Shown here in pieces: positions 15,199-23,928 of a stretch of DNA of 64,000 nt. A program made the translations under genes and the position numbers. Every line of letters starts with the position of its first letter. Position 1 is the first letter of the stretch. The stretch lies in assembly GCA_050291245.1 (NCBI GenBank), contig JBNKJP010000044.1:248001-312000 (forward strand), in the 5' to 3' direction. The stretch is from Thiodiazotropha sp050291245 (lineage in GTDB: Bacteria; Pseudomonadota; Gammaproteobacteria; Chromatiales; Chromatiaceae). Below the pieces are notes generated by a model. The model did not search any database and was not told where the DNA came from. It worked only from the letters and a program-made list of their open reading frames with translations.

Positions 15199-16476
15199 CT
15201 ACATAAAGGTTTTGGTGATACCCAGACCAAACAGCTGGACACTCGATTCATAGGAGCCATTCACTGCTGTTGTACCGTTCAGCTCCTCGTTTGCCACGGC
15301 CTGTTTGTCGCTGTCGATGGTTCGGTCATCAAACTGTACGTACATATAACCCACATCGACAGACCAGCCATCCGCGAAGCTGTGGCCGATACCAAGGCTG
15401 AAGAGCTGACGGTCGGCATCGGGTATTCTCGGACTGAAATACTCATCCGTCTGCGGAGTCTCGTCATAGGCATAACCGATTCGAAGCTGGGTTGCCTGGG
15501 TAAAGTCGTAGGTGACCCCCAGTCGGTAGGCATTGGCGTTCTCGAAGTAGTTCTTGCTGGTGAAGATGGTAGATCCGTACTCCTCGTTCTTGACGACCAG
15601 TTCATCGAAGGTGCGCCAACCGGTGCGGGTGAAATCGAATTCTACGCCGAGTTTTTCCATCGCCTGATAACGGGCGCCAATCTGAAACCGCCAGGGAAGT
15701 TCCAGGGTGGCTGTGACGTTATCGGATAGGTTGCCGGGCAGTACACCGACTTCGTCGTCCAGGGTTCCCTTGGCCTTGATCTTGGAAACGGAGTGGTAAC
15801 TGGCGCCGAAACTCCACTTGTCCAGTACCAGCATGCCGCCGAGATTGAAGCCCGCACTGCGGCCGTCGCCCTTAAGATTAAAACCGGGATAGTTGCCGCC
15901 GTCATTCATTGCGCTGTTGAATTCGACGGTTTTCATCCAGTAGTAATCGACACCGAAGGCCAGGGAGGCCTGGTCGTTGACCTTATAGGCGGCGCTTGGA
16001 CTGAACGCGGCAATCTCAAGTTTGGTGCTGGTGGGTATGAAGCTGCCGGCCGGATACTGGCTGTTGTAGACCTCGGTATCCCACTTCGTTTCCAGGCCGA
16101 AGGGCGCATTGATCGCGATGCCCAGTGCCCAATCCTCGTTCACCTGGTCATGGGCGGAGATGGCGGGCGCCACCACCAGATCGTTGGCTTCACTGTCCGT
16201 GGTACCGGATCCGGTGTCCACGGCCAGATCGGGTTTAATAAGGAGCGTGCCCAGATTGACATGGCTGCCTTCGTGGAAGGACATGGCCGCCGGGTTGTAG
16301 CTGATCGCGCCAAGTGAGTCGGGATTCGCCACCAGGGCGTTCGAGGTACCCAGGCCGGTAACGTTCATTTCCGGTATTGCAAAGCCGGATGCCTGTGCCG
16401 AAGTGCTCACCAGGATCGTCGAACCACAGACGATTGCAAGGTATACGGCATGAGAGAGACTGCTTTTGGGATGCAT
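15199..16476 (-). CDS. FadL/TodX-family outer membrane channel
   Basis: A 425-residue outer membrane beta-barrel of the OMPP1/FadL/TodX family, which brings hydrophobic compounds across the outer membrane. A signal peptide ends at SAQASG. The mature N-terminus (GFAIPEMNVTGLGTSNAL and then SYNPAAMSFHEG) is the family's plug-like hatch region. Alternating hydrophobic strands follow up to a C-terminal TKTFM close to the usual aromatic end. GGGGAGG lies at good spacing before the ATG. It is divergent from a LysR-type regulator, which may control it. In sulfur oxidisers FadL homologues have been proposed for elemental sulfur or hydrocarbon uptake, but substrate cannot be assigned here. Confidence 0.92.
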   Translation of the reverse strand: MHPKSSLSHAVYLAIVCGSTILVSTSAQASGFAIPEMNVTGLGTSNALVANPDSLGAISYNPAAMSFHEGSHVNLGTLLIKPDLAVDTGSGTTDSEANDLVVAPAISAHDQVNEDWALGIAINAPFGLETKWDTEVYNSQYPAGSFIPTSTKLEIAAFSPSAAYKVNDQASLAFGVDYYWMKTVEFNSAMNDGGNYPGFNLKGDGRSAGFNLGGMLVLDKWSFGASYHSVSKIKAKGTLDDEVGVLPGNLSDNVTATLELPWRFQIGARYQAMEKLGVEFDFTRTGWRTFDELVVKNEEYGSTIFTSKNYFENANAYRLGVTYDFTQATQLRIGYAYDETPQTDEYFSPRIPDADRQLFSLGIGHSFADGWSVDVGYMYVQFDDRTIDSDKQAVANEELNGTTAVNGSYESSVQLFGLGITKTFM

Positions 16477-16832
16477 GGTGATCCTCCCCTGTACTGTTGT
16501 TGTTGTCCAGACTCACTGCCACTGTTCGAGTTGTGGGAGGTGATGACTGACAAGGACCTTTGCCCCGAGCAGTTTCTATTGCAACCATCGACCTTTTCAA
16601 CCGGTTTGAGATGAGTCTCACGGAATAAAGGAAATTACCATAACCGGTCCGGTGGAAAAAAGCACTCTGCATCACTTGAGGGTATTTCGGTGTCGTGCGT
16701 ACCGAGCCTGTCCGACTGCGGCGGTGACCTACGGGGTTGCCCATGGGCGTGCCGCGTTTCCCAGAATCAAGGGTTTGTGGTATAAAAAGCGTTTATCCCC
16801 TCAAAGAACAACTGATTGGAAAGCTCTCCATT
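16477..16832 (+). other. Divergent control region, porin and LysR regulator
   Basis: This 356-bp region separates two divergent genes. It holds a short GAGA-TGAG-TCTC inverted repeat near 16609-16620 and a CCGG-rich segment, but no motif that I can assign. LysR regulators often bind such divergent spacers. Confidence 0.4.
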
Positions 16833-17741
16833 ATGGCGGATCGCAGATTACAGGTTTTTCACACAGTTGCTCGGCTGTTGAGTTTTACCAAGGCGGCCGA
16901 AACCCTGCACATGACTCAGCCTGCCGTCACCTTTCAGGTGCGCCAGTTGGAAGAGTATTTCAACACCCGTCTGTTCGATCGCACCCATAACCGGATCAGT
17001 CTGACCGAGGCCGGAGAGCGGGTGTTCGGTTACGCGGACCGGATCTTCGATCTCTACTCCGAGATGGAGAATTCCGTGCGCGAGATGACCGGCGAGATTC
17101 GCGGCGCCCTGACCATCGGGGCGAGCACCACCATCGCCGAGTACATGCTGCCGGCCCTGCTGGGGGATTTCGGTACCCGCTTCCCTGAGGTATCCATCCA
17201 CCTCAGGGTTTCGAATTCCGAGGGGATCGTCTCCATGGTGGAGAACAATGCCATCGATCTGGGTGTGGTCGAGGCGCCCGTGGGTAACAAGAACCTGGTG
17301 GTCGAAGTGTGTCGCGAGGACCAACTGGTTGCCATTGTGCCTCCCAATCACGATCTGTCGAACCAGGAGTCGGTGTCGATCGACAAGTTGTTGGAGTACC
17401 CTTTCATCTGCCGGGAGGAGGGTTCGGGTACCCGCGAGGTGATCAACGAGTACCTGGAGGCCAACAGTGCCGATGCCAGTTTGAACATCTACATGGAACT
17501 GGGCAGTCCCGAGGCCGTGAAGGGCGCGGTGGAGGCCGGTATGGGGGTTTCCGTCGTTTCCCGGGCCACCATACAGAAAGAGTTGAAACTCGAGACCCTG
17601 CATGCCATCAATCTGGTGCCTCCGTTGGAACGCCCTTTTTCGTTTGTCCATCAGAAACAGAAATTCCGTCTCAGGGCCATGGAAGAACTGCTCGATTTCG
17701 CTCGCGGTTACTGCGAGGAGCACTGTGATGAGCAGTTGTGA
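16833..17741 (+). CDS. LysR-family transcriptional regulator (CysB/CysL-like)
   Basis: A 302-residue DNA-binding regulator. The N-terminal winged helix is typical: RRLQVFHTVARLLSFTKAAE, then MTQPAVTFQVRQLEEYFNTRLFDR. The C-terminal two-lobed effector domain begins near residue 90 (GALTIGASTTIAEYMLPALL) and carries GVSVVSRATIQKEL. I chose the ATG for the MADRRLQVF start; GGAAAG precedes it. A GTG-type extension upstream adds 32 residues without family support. The effector domain resembles regulators of sulfur or selenium metabolism (CysL type), but this rests on general similarity. The gene is divergent from the FadL-type porin. Confidence 0.88.
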   Translation: MADRRLQVFHTVARLLSFTKAAETLHMTQPAVTFQVRQLEEYFNTRLFDRTHNRISLTEAGERVFGYADRIFDLYSEMENSVREMTGEIRGALTIGASTTIAEYMLPALLGDFGTRFPEVSIHLRVSNSEGIVSMVENNAIDLGVVEAPVGNKNLVVEVCREDQLVAIVPPNHDLSNQESVSIDKLLEYPFICREEGSGTREVINEYLEANSADASLNIYMELGSPEAVKGAVEAGMGVSVVSRATIQKELKLETLHAINLVPPLERPFSFVHQKQKFRLRAMEELLDFARGYCEEHCDEQL

Positions 17742-17803
17742 GTTAGCGCCACACACCAACCTTGTCCGTCTGTGGCGCAATTCCGGGATGAGAATCGGCT
17801 GAG

Positions 17804-18190
17804 ATGCAGTACATGCCAACGCAGAAGCGGCTCAATGATGAGCAGAAGCAGCTGCTGGCTTGTTTTGATGGGCTGACTGCGCAGGATCGCGTGACCCTGC
17901 AGGCCTTTGCAGAATTCCTCGCCACCCGGAAGTCGACAGAGACTGCCGAGCAGACCGAAACGCTTCCCCTCAAACCGAAAGCCATCGATCGGCCTCGGGA
18001 GGAGTCGGTGGTCAAGGCGATCAAGCGACTCTCGGAGCGCTATTTTATGCTGCAGCGGGAGAAACTGCTCGATGAAACCTCGTCCCTGATGACCTCCCAT
18101 ATCATGCAGGGACGCGCCGCGCCTGAGGTGATTGACGATCTTGAAGCCCTTTTCGAACGGCATTACCAGGATTATCTCAATCAGTCGTGA
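17804..18190 (+). CDS. Conserved small helical protein of unknown function
   Basis: The 128-residue product is rich in charged residues and predicted helical throughout, with a low-complexity linker (TETAEQTETLPLKPKAIDRP). No catalytic motif, signal peptide or membrane segment is seen. Its stop lies 28 bp before the permease start, so the two genes are probably co-transcribed. I recognise it only as a hypothetical protein that can precede AI-2E-type permeases. The start is uncertain, since a second ATG comes at codon 4. Confidence 0.65.
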   Translation: MQYMPTQKRLNDEQKQLLACFDGLTAQDRVTLQAFAEFLATRKSTETAEQTETLPLKPKAIDRPREESVVKAIKRLSERYFMLQREKLLDETSSLMTSHIMQGRAAPEVIDDLEALFERHYQDYLNQS

Positions 18191-18218
18191 GTCTCGTTGT
18201 GTCCCAATAGGTCCTTGT

Positions 18219-19295
18219 ATGCAGGTCATTGCCAACTGGTTCAAACGATATTTCTCGGATCCCCAGATCGTCTTCCTGACACTGTTCCTGATACTTTTTT
18301 TCGGTATCGTGATCACCATGGGGGACATGCTGGCGCCGGTGCTGGCCAGTATCGTCGTGGCCTACCTGCTCGAGGGCGTGGTGACGCAACTGGAACGCCG
18401 CTCCTGGCCCCGACTGCTTTCGGTGATTATCGTTTTTATCCTGTTCCTGCTGTTCGTGGCCCTGGTGCTACTGGGTCTGCTGCCTCTGCTGTCGCGCCAG
18501 ATCACCGATTTTCTGCAACAGTTGCCCAATATGATCGCCATGGGGCAGAAGGTCCTGCAGCAATTACCGGAACGCTACCCGGACCTGATTTCCCAAGGTC
18601 AGGTGGATCAGTTGACTCAGCAGCTGCGGATCGAGATCGGTTCTTTCGCCCAACAGGCGGTATCCTGGTCCCTGGCCTCGGTGGTGGGGGTGATCACCCT
18701 GGTGGTCTATCTGGTCCTGATGCCTCTGCTGGTGTTCTTCTTTCTCAAGGACAAGAACCTGATCATCGGCTGGTTCGTCTCATATCTTCCCAAGCATCGT
18801 CGCTTTTCGGTCAATGTCTGGAAAGATGTGGACAAGCAGATCGCCAACTATGTCAGGGGTAAGTTTTGGGAGATCATCATCGTCTGGTCGGCGAGTCTGG
18901 TGTCCTTCACCCTGCTGGGTCTGAACTATGCCCTGCTGCTGGCCGTAATGGTGGGTCTGTCGGTGATCATCCCCTACATCGGAGCGGCGGTGGTGACGAT
19001 TCCGGTTTTGTTCATCGCCTGGTTTCAATGGGGCTGGTCATCCGATTTCGCCTGGCTGGCCACGACCTATTTCATCATCCAGGCCTTGGACGGCAACGTG
19101 TTGGTACCTTTACTGTTTTCCGAAGTGGTCAACCTGCATCCGGTGGCGATCATCGTGGCGATCCTGGTGTTCGGCGGTTTCTGGGGATTTTGGGGGGTGT
19201 TCTTCGCAATCCCCCTGGCGACCCTGGTGCAGGCAGTTTTAACGGCCTGGCCACAGCGTGATGGTGTGGGTTCCGTCCCGGAACCGGAAAACTGA
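18219..19295 (+). CDS. AI-2E family (PerM-like) inner membrane permease
   Basis: A 358-residue polytopic inner-membrane protein of the AI-2E exporter/PerM family. N-terminal helices at IVFLTLFLILFFGIVITMGD and a pair around 60-95 are followed by a long amphipathic region. Then come helices around residues 150-180 and 210-335, the last containing GFWGFWGVFFAIPLATLVQAVL, the family's C-terminal signature. The ATG chosen gives MQVIANWFKRYFSDP; longer starts would overlap the preceding gene. Family members export various small molecules or act as Na+/H+ antiporters, and only some handle autoinducer-2. The substrate here is unknown. Confidence 0.9.
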   Translation: MQVIANWFKRYFSDPQIVFLTLFLILFFGIVITMGDMLAPVLASIVVAYLLEGVVTQLERRSWPRLLSVIIVFILFLLFVALVLLGLLPLLSRQITDFLQQLPNMIAMGQKVLQQLPERYPDLISQGQVDQLTQQLRIEIGSFAQQAVSWSLASVVGVITLVVYLVLMPLLVFFFLKDKNLIIGWFVSYLPKHRRFSVNVWKDVDKQIANYVRGKFWEIIIVWSASLVSFTLLGLNYALLLAVMVGLSVIIPYIGAAVVTIPVLFIAWFQWGWSSDFAWLATTYFIIQALDGNVLVPLLFSEVVNLHPVAIIVAILVFGGFWGFWGVFFAIPLATLVQAVLTAWPQRDGVGSVPEPEN

Positions 19296-19328
19296 GGTTG
19301 AGGGATAACCCCACAGTGGGAGAACGTA

Positions 19329-19406
19329 ACCGCAAAGAAACGCGAATCGCCGCAAATTTGCACAAATGGACTCAGTAAATCCGTCAAATTTGCGTGTATT
19401 TGCGGT
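19329..19406. repeat. Imperfect inverted repeat with ACCGCAAA ends
   Basis: The left end ACCGCAAAGAAACGCGAA is mirrored by the right end reading ACCGCAAATACACGCAAA on the other strand, with a CGCAAATTTG core on both sides. It looks like a small intergenic repeat or a long terminator-like hairpin after the permease gene. Confidence 0.55.
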
Positions 19407-19486
19407 TAATTGCCTGTTGGGGGGTCTTCCTTGACCCGGTTCGCCGCCGCCCGGGACAGGCTCGGCTGAACAAAGTGGATGACCGG

Positions 19487-19678
19487 TTAGGACTTCTTGG
19501 TGTTGATACCGAAGATTGTCCATAACGGGCAAAAGGAGAACAGGCCGGTGAGCAGGGGCACCAGGCCGATGGCTCCGAGCCAGTTGATGGGATTGCTCAG
19601 CAGAAAACCCCAGGCGAGGATGGCCAGACCGGCAATGATTCGGATGATGCGTTCGATACCGCCTACGTTTTGAGTCAT
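19487..19678 (-). CDS. DUF2892 (YgaP-like) small membrane protein
   Basis: A 63-residue inner-membrane protein of the DUF2892 family, the membrane part found fused to rhodanese in YgaP. It shows NVGGIERIIRIIAGLAIL, then a second hydrophobic segment (IGLVPLLTGLFSFCPLW) with the family Cys-Pro and the GINTKK end. AGGAG is well spaced before the ATG. A Crp-type regulator is encoded 470 bp away on the same strand, and a TGTGACT-A-AGTCACA palindrome lies 109 bp before the start. Family members are often seen near sulfur or metal-stress genes; function is not established. Confidence 0.87.
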   Translation of the reverse strand: MTQNVGGIERIIRIIAGLAILAWGFLLSNPINWLGAIGLVPLLTGLFSFCPLWTIFGINTKKS

Positions 19679-19786
19679 GGGTATGCTCCTGTCATTATGG
19701 AATTGGACAAACTGTTTGACACGGACCGATCCCCGAGGTGCGGCCCTGAACCGTAGGATAGGTTAAATCCGGGGCCGCCACCTGTC

Positions 19787-19801
19787 TGTGACTAAGTCAC
19801 A
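19787..19801. promoter_or_regulatory. TGTGACT-A-AGTCACA palindrome, likely Crp-type site
   Basis: A perfect 15-bp palindrome has Crp-type half-sites TGTGA/TCACA, with 5 rather than 6 bases between them. It lies upstream of the DUF2892 gene. The Crp-type regulator encoded next to it has the SREVVSR recognition helix that reads TGTGA in E. coli CRP. Confidence 0.55.
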
Positions 19802-19876
19802 CAAGCTCCGGGTACACTATCTGAAGTAAATCTGATTACCTACTATGCTTCGCCATAGGGTGGTGGGTGTGAGAAA

Positions 19877-20145
19877 AGTTTTGAGTTTTAAGTTTTTAGT
19901 TTTGAGTGGATGAGTTCGCTGCGCTCACGGGTTTTGGGCTCCCGCTCTTCCTTAGGTGGGTGTTGTAAAAGCATGCCGAGACTCATCTCAAACTGATTTT
20001 GGTTGCAGATACCATCGATTTTGTGCTTTTTATCGAACGTTTTACCGAGGCAATTCATTCTTTCCACCTTTTGCGACACGCTCCTTCGCGGGAGAGGGCC
20101 AGGGAGAGGGGGTATAAAAAATCTGTGAGCGCAGCGAACTCATCC
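19877..20145. repeat. Intergenic inverted-repeat element, family A
   Basis: The left end is AT-rich (repeated TTTTGAGT and TTTTTAGT words) and leads into GATGAGTTCGCTGCGCTCAC at 19909-19928. The exact reverse complement of that 20-mer is at 20125-20144. The interior has a CGCGGGAGAGGGCCAGGGAG segment shared with the copy at 31642. The right AT-rich end is missing, so this copy is degraded. It fills most of the gap between the DUF2892 and Crp-type genes. Confidence 0.8.
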
Positions 20146-20149
20146 AGGA

Positions 20150-20830
20150 TTACTGACTCGATAGCGCAGTCAGCTTCGGACGGTCGAGGATTTGAATGGC
20201 GCCGCGATGGGTCAGAATCAACTGGCGTTGTTCGAGATCCTTGAGGATCCGGCTGACAACCTCCCGGGAGGTTCCCAGATCCGAGGCGATGGCCTGATGG
20301 GTCAGTTCAATCCGTTCGTGGTTCGGTGCGGAATGCTGGATCAGGTAGCCGGCCAGGCGGGTATCGACCCGCCGGAATGCAATCTCCTCGACGACTCCGA
20401 TCACCTCGCTAAGCCGGGCGCTGACCAGACTGAACAGATAGTTGCGCCAGGTTGGCGACTCGTCTGACCAGCGCACCACGTCGGCTGGATTGATCAGTAC
20501 GGCTTCGATGGGTTCTTCGCTCACGGCAAACGCGGGGAAAGGACGCTCGTTTACGATACAGGAGGCGGTCAGGATACAGCTCTCTCCCGGGCCGATGCGG
20601 TACAGGGTGATTTCCCGGCCATTGTCTCCTATCTTGTAGACCCGTGCATGACCGGCTAGCACCAGCGCCAGGTGGCTGCACTGGCTGCCCTGCTGACAAA
20701 TCGGTTGGGCCGCGGGCAGGTTGATGAGGGATGCCGACTGAAAGAAACGTTTCCGGAAGCCGCCGTCCGCCCGCTGCAGGAAGTCGAAACGCTGGGTGAC
20801 ATACTCGGTCACGGAGGTATCGGTAATCAA
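20150..20830 (-). CDS. Crp/Fnr-family transcriptional regulator
   Basis: A 226-residue regulator. The N-terminal cyclic-nucleotide-type beta barrel is visible around GHARVYKIGDNGREITLYRIGPGESC. A C-terminal winged helix follows with LTHQAIASDLGTSREVVSRILKDLEQ. The recognition helix SREVVSR matches E. coli CRP (SRETVGR) at the Arg, Glu and Arg that contact TGTGA. Cysteines occur in the sensor half (ICQQGSQC, SCIL, SCIV), but not in an Fnr cluster pattern. The signal could be redox, but this is not shown. The likely target is the DUF2892 gene, whose upstream region holds a TGTGA-TCACA palindrome. The final codons lie just after the repeat element. Confidence 0.92.
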   Translation of the reverse strand: MITDTSVTEYVTQRFDFLQRADGGFRKRFFQSASLINLPAAQPICQQGSQCSHLALVLAGHARVYKIGDNGREITLYRIGPGESCILTASCIVNERPFPAFAVSEEPIEAVLINPADVVRWSDESPTWRNYLFSLVSARLSEVIGVVEEIAFRRVDTRLAGYLIQHSAPNHERIELTHQAIASDLGTSREVVSRILKDLEQRQLILTHRGAIQILDRPKLTALSSQ

Positions 20831-21006
20831 GTCGGCTCCTGTTTATGGCGTTGGTTTGCCTGTTTGATGGCAACCCGGTTTTACGGGGCGGCACCTTGTC
20901 CGGATGCGCCGGGCCAGAGTAATGATAAGCAAGCCGCTAGGCAGGGTCCACTCGGCTCATATGCCATATATAATGAGGCGGTTATCCTTCTAATGTGCTA
21001 ATTTAC

Positions 21007-23928
21007 ATGAGTATTGACGCGACAGCTCGGCCGTCGGGTTACCCAACAACAGATGTCGTCCCTCCTGATCAGTTCGATTTTGGTATGCCAGATCCCAACG
21101 AAGAAGCGGTAAAAATCAAAAGAGAGCGGGTTCGCCTGCTGTATACCAATGGCACCACCCTGATCATCGCTAATTTCATCACTGGGCTGATTTTCTTCTA
21201 CCTGAATCGGATCTGGGACCATCCCCAGGGTCTTGTTTGGGGGGGGCTGTTCACCGCGGTGCTGATTTTCCAGATCCTGCTCACACTGTTCATGAAACAG
21301 AGCGATCTGAAAAATCTGCAGATGTGGCGTTATGCGATGCTGCCGGGGGTCATGCTGCTCGGGGTTCTCTGGGCTTTGGCGCTGGTGCATCTGCTCAGAA
21401 ATCCCATGCTTACCGACTCCCTGGTGATCGATCTGGTTCTGATCGGCACGGTCTTCCTGCTGTCTGCCCTGCTGCTGACCGTGGATACCTTTTTCAGTAT
21501 CGTGTTCGTGTTCACCGCAGCGCTGTTGGTGGTGTTGTCTCTGTCGGGGACCCAGGGAGGGGTCAGCGAGGAGTTCCTCGTGGGATTGATCGCCTATGCC
21601 TTGGCGCTGCTCATCATGTCTGCCTGGATGACCGTGTATCAGCAGGGCTATCTGTTGATCGCGGCAAACCGGGTGCTGTTGCACGAACGCATGGTCATGT
21701 CTGAAACGGAATTGAGCGAAATGCGCAGCCGTCTGGTACAGGAAAATGATCAGAGACAAGCGGTGGAGCAGCAGCTGTTTCTCGCCAAAGAGGCGGCCGA
21801 GAGCGCCAATCTGGCGAAATCGGAGTTCCTGGCCACCATGAGTCATGAGATCCGGACCCCGCTCAACGGCATTCTGCCGATTCTCGAAATGCTGCTGGAC
21901 ACCCGGCTCGACAAGGAGCAGAAACAGTTCGTCACAACGGCGCTCAATTCGTCCCAGGTACTGCTCAGTATCATCAATGACATCCTCGATTTCTCTAAAA
22001 TCGAGGCCGGCAAACTGGATCTGGAATTCATCGATGTCAATCTGAAGAACACCATCGAACAGGTGACTTCGTTGATGAAGAATGCCGCGGATCGCCGGCA
22101 TCTCAAATTGAATTACCGGATCGACGGCAACGTGCCGAGTACGGTGCGCGGTGATCCCATTCGCCTGCGTCAGATTCTCACCAACCTGGTGAGCAACGCA
22201 GTCAAGTTTACCGAGCATGGTGAAGTGGTGGTGGAGCTGTCCCGCCGTCAGAGTACCCGTACCGAAGTGGAACTGCTATTTGGTGTTCGGGATACCGGTA
22301 TCGGCATGACCCGGGAACAGGTCGAACGGCTGTTCGAACCCTTTTCCCAGGCGGATGCCTCGACCACCCGCAAGCACGGGGGGACCGGTCTGGGGCTGGT
22401 GATCTGCAAACGGCTTACCGAGTTGATGGGGGGCAAGATCGGGGTTACATCCGAATCGGGGCGGGGTTCCTACTTCTGGTTTCTGATTCCCATGCGCAAA
22501 TCCCTGTCGGAGATGCCCTCCGGACGGCGCAATCTTCAGGACATCAGAACCCTGTTACTCGCGGATGCCCAGACTCCGGGATACCATGAGATTTTGCGAT
22601 TGCTCAAACAGGAAGGGATGCTGGTGGAGCAGTCCAGCGATCAGTATGATGCCCTCAGCAAGCTCAAATCCTCTGCCAACCTGGGCGCCAGTTGGCGCTA
22701 CGAGTTGATCCTGGTGGATGCCGCCATGACTTCCGTGAACCTGATTCAGGTCGTTGAGTCGGCGCGGGAGATTATGCACATGCGGGATGTGCCGGTGCTG
22801 GCCGTGAATACCCCCCATGAGGACATCGAGGGCCTCGAACGGTTCGGAATCGATAGTCTCAGCGCCACCGCGCCAAGCAAGGATATCAAGCTGCGTCTGC
22901 GTCGCATGTTCGATGTGGAACAGGTGTCTGTGTCCAGCACCAGTCCGGATGAGATCCCGGTGCCGCGACTACCCGATGATCATCTCAATTGGCTGGACAA
23001 GCATGGCGAGGAAGCGCCCCATACGCGATCGAAACCGGAGCACCAGGAAAACCTGGAGCCGGACTCCGGAACCCGGCTTGCCGGGCGGGTTCTGGTGGTC
23101 GAGGACAACCCGGTCAATCAGGCGGTGGTGAAGAAGATGCTGGAGAAAAGTGGCTTATCTCCGGTGACGGCGAATGACGGAGTAGAGGCGATCGAAGTGC
23201 TGCGGGGCGAGCAGTTCGACGTGGTGCTCATGGATTGTCAGATGCCCCGCATGGATGGCTATGAGGCCACCGAAGCCATTCGGGACCGGGAGAAGAAACA
23301 GGCGTTGAAGCGCACCCCGATCATTGCCATGACCGCCAATGCCATGTCCGGGGACCGGGAGCGCTGTCTCGCCTGTGGGATGGATGATTATCTCTCCAAA
23401 CCGGTCAAGCCGGCGCAATTGGAGAATATGCTTCGCCAATGGTTGCCTATGGAGGGGATGATTCAGACGACGTCGCCTGTTAGTCTTGACGAAGCTGAGT
23501 CTGAAACGGCACTGGCGACAGACGTGGGACTCACCAGCGACACCTTTCTTAATGTCGGAGATTCCAACATGACCGTGAGCGGTATCATCGACCGCAATGT
23601 CCTAGAGGAGCTGTACGAGATCATGGAGGATGATTTTGTCTCAGTTCTGGAAAGCTATTTGAAAAGTGCTCCGGGACTGATGCAGGGTATTCGTGATGCC
23701 GTGAAATCCGTAGATATGGATGGCCTGGTGAAATCCGCCCATCCCCTCAAATCCAGCAGTGCCAATGTGGGAGCCATGGAACTCTCCATCCTGGCCCGGG
23801 AGCTTGAATTCAAAGGCCGTCAGAACGATACGAATGGGCTCGTGGACAGCTATAACCGTACGGCTGAGGTATATCGTCGCTCCGTCAGCGAACTCAAGGC
23901 GATCATTGAAAAGGGCCATTTTCATTGA
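21007..23928 (+). CDS. Hybrid sensor histidine kinase with receiver and Hpt domains (BarA/RpfC-like)
   Basis: A 973-residue membrane kinase able to run a whole phosphorelay. The N-terminus has six or seven hydrophobic helices (about 45-220), without a periplasmic domain of note. A short coiled coil leads to the H-box FLATMSHEIRTPLNG, His near 280. The ATPase domain follows with LVSNAVKFTEHG, RDTGIGMT and GGTGLGLVI. Next is a degenerate receiver-like segment (about 510-635) and a true receiver (RVLVVEDNPVNQ; Asp near 743 in VLMDCQMPRMDG). A C-terminal Hpt domain has HPLKSSSANVGA (His near 912). I chose ATG over a GTG 12 nt upstream. No obvious ribosome site is seen. The downstream response regulator is not adjacent. 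Confidence 0.93.
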   Translation: MSIDATARPSGYPTTDVVPPDQFDFGMPDPNEEAVKIKRERVRLLYTNGTTLIIANFITGLIFFYLNRIWDHPQGLVWGGLFTAVLIFQILLTLFMKQSDLKNLQMWRYAMLPGVMLLGVLWALALVHLLRNPMLTDSLVIDLVLIGTVFLLSALLLTVDTFFSIVFVFTAALLVVLSLSGTQGGVSEEFLVGLIAYALALLIMSAWMTVYQQGYLLIAANRVLLHERMVMSETELSEMRSRLVQENDQRQAVEQQLFLAKEAAESANLAKSEFLATMSHEIRTPLNGILPILEMLLDTRLDKEQKQFVTTALNSSQVLLSIINDILDFSKIEAGKLDLEFIDVNLKNTIEQVTSLMKNAADRRHLKLNYRIDGNVPSTVRGDPIRLRQILTNLVSNAVKFTEHGEVVVELSRRQSTRTEVELLFGVRDTGIGMTREQVERLFEPFSQADASTTRKHGGTGLGLVICKRLTELMGGKIGVTSESGRGSYFWFLIPMRKSLSEMPSGRRNLQDIRTLLLADAQTPGYHEILRLLKQEGMLVEQSSDQYDALSKLKSSANLGASWRYELILVDAAMTSVNLIQVVESAREIMHMRDVPVLAVNTPHEDIEGLERFGIDSLSATAPSKDIKLRLRRMFDVEQVSVSSTSPDEIPVPRLPDDHLNWLDKHGEEAPHTRSKPEHQENLEPDSGTRLAGRVLVVEDNPVNQAVVKKMLEKSGLSPVTANDGVEAIEVLRGEQFDVVLMDCQMPRMDGYEATEAIRDREKKQALKRTPIIAMTANAMSGDRERCLACGMDDYLSKPVKPAQLENMLRQWLPMEGMIQTTSPVSLDEAESETALATDVGLTSDTFLNVGDSNMTVSGIIDRNVLEELYEIMEDDFVSVLESYLKSAPGLMQGIRDAVKSVDMDGLVKSAHPLKSSSANVGAMELSILARELEFKGRQNDTNGLVDSYNRTAEVYRRSVSELKAIIEKGHFH

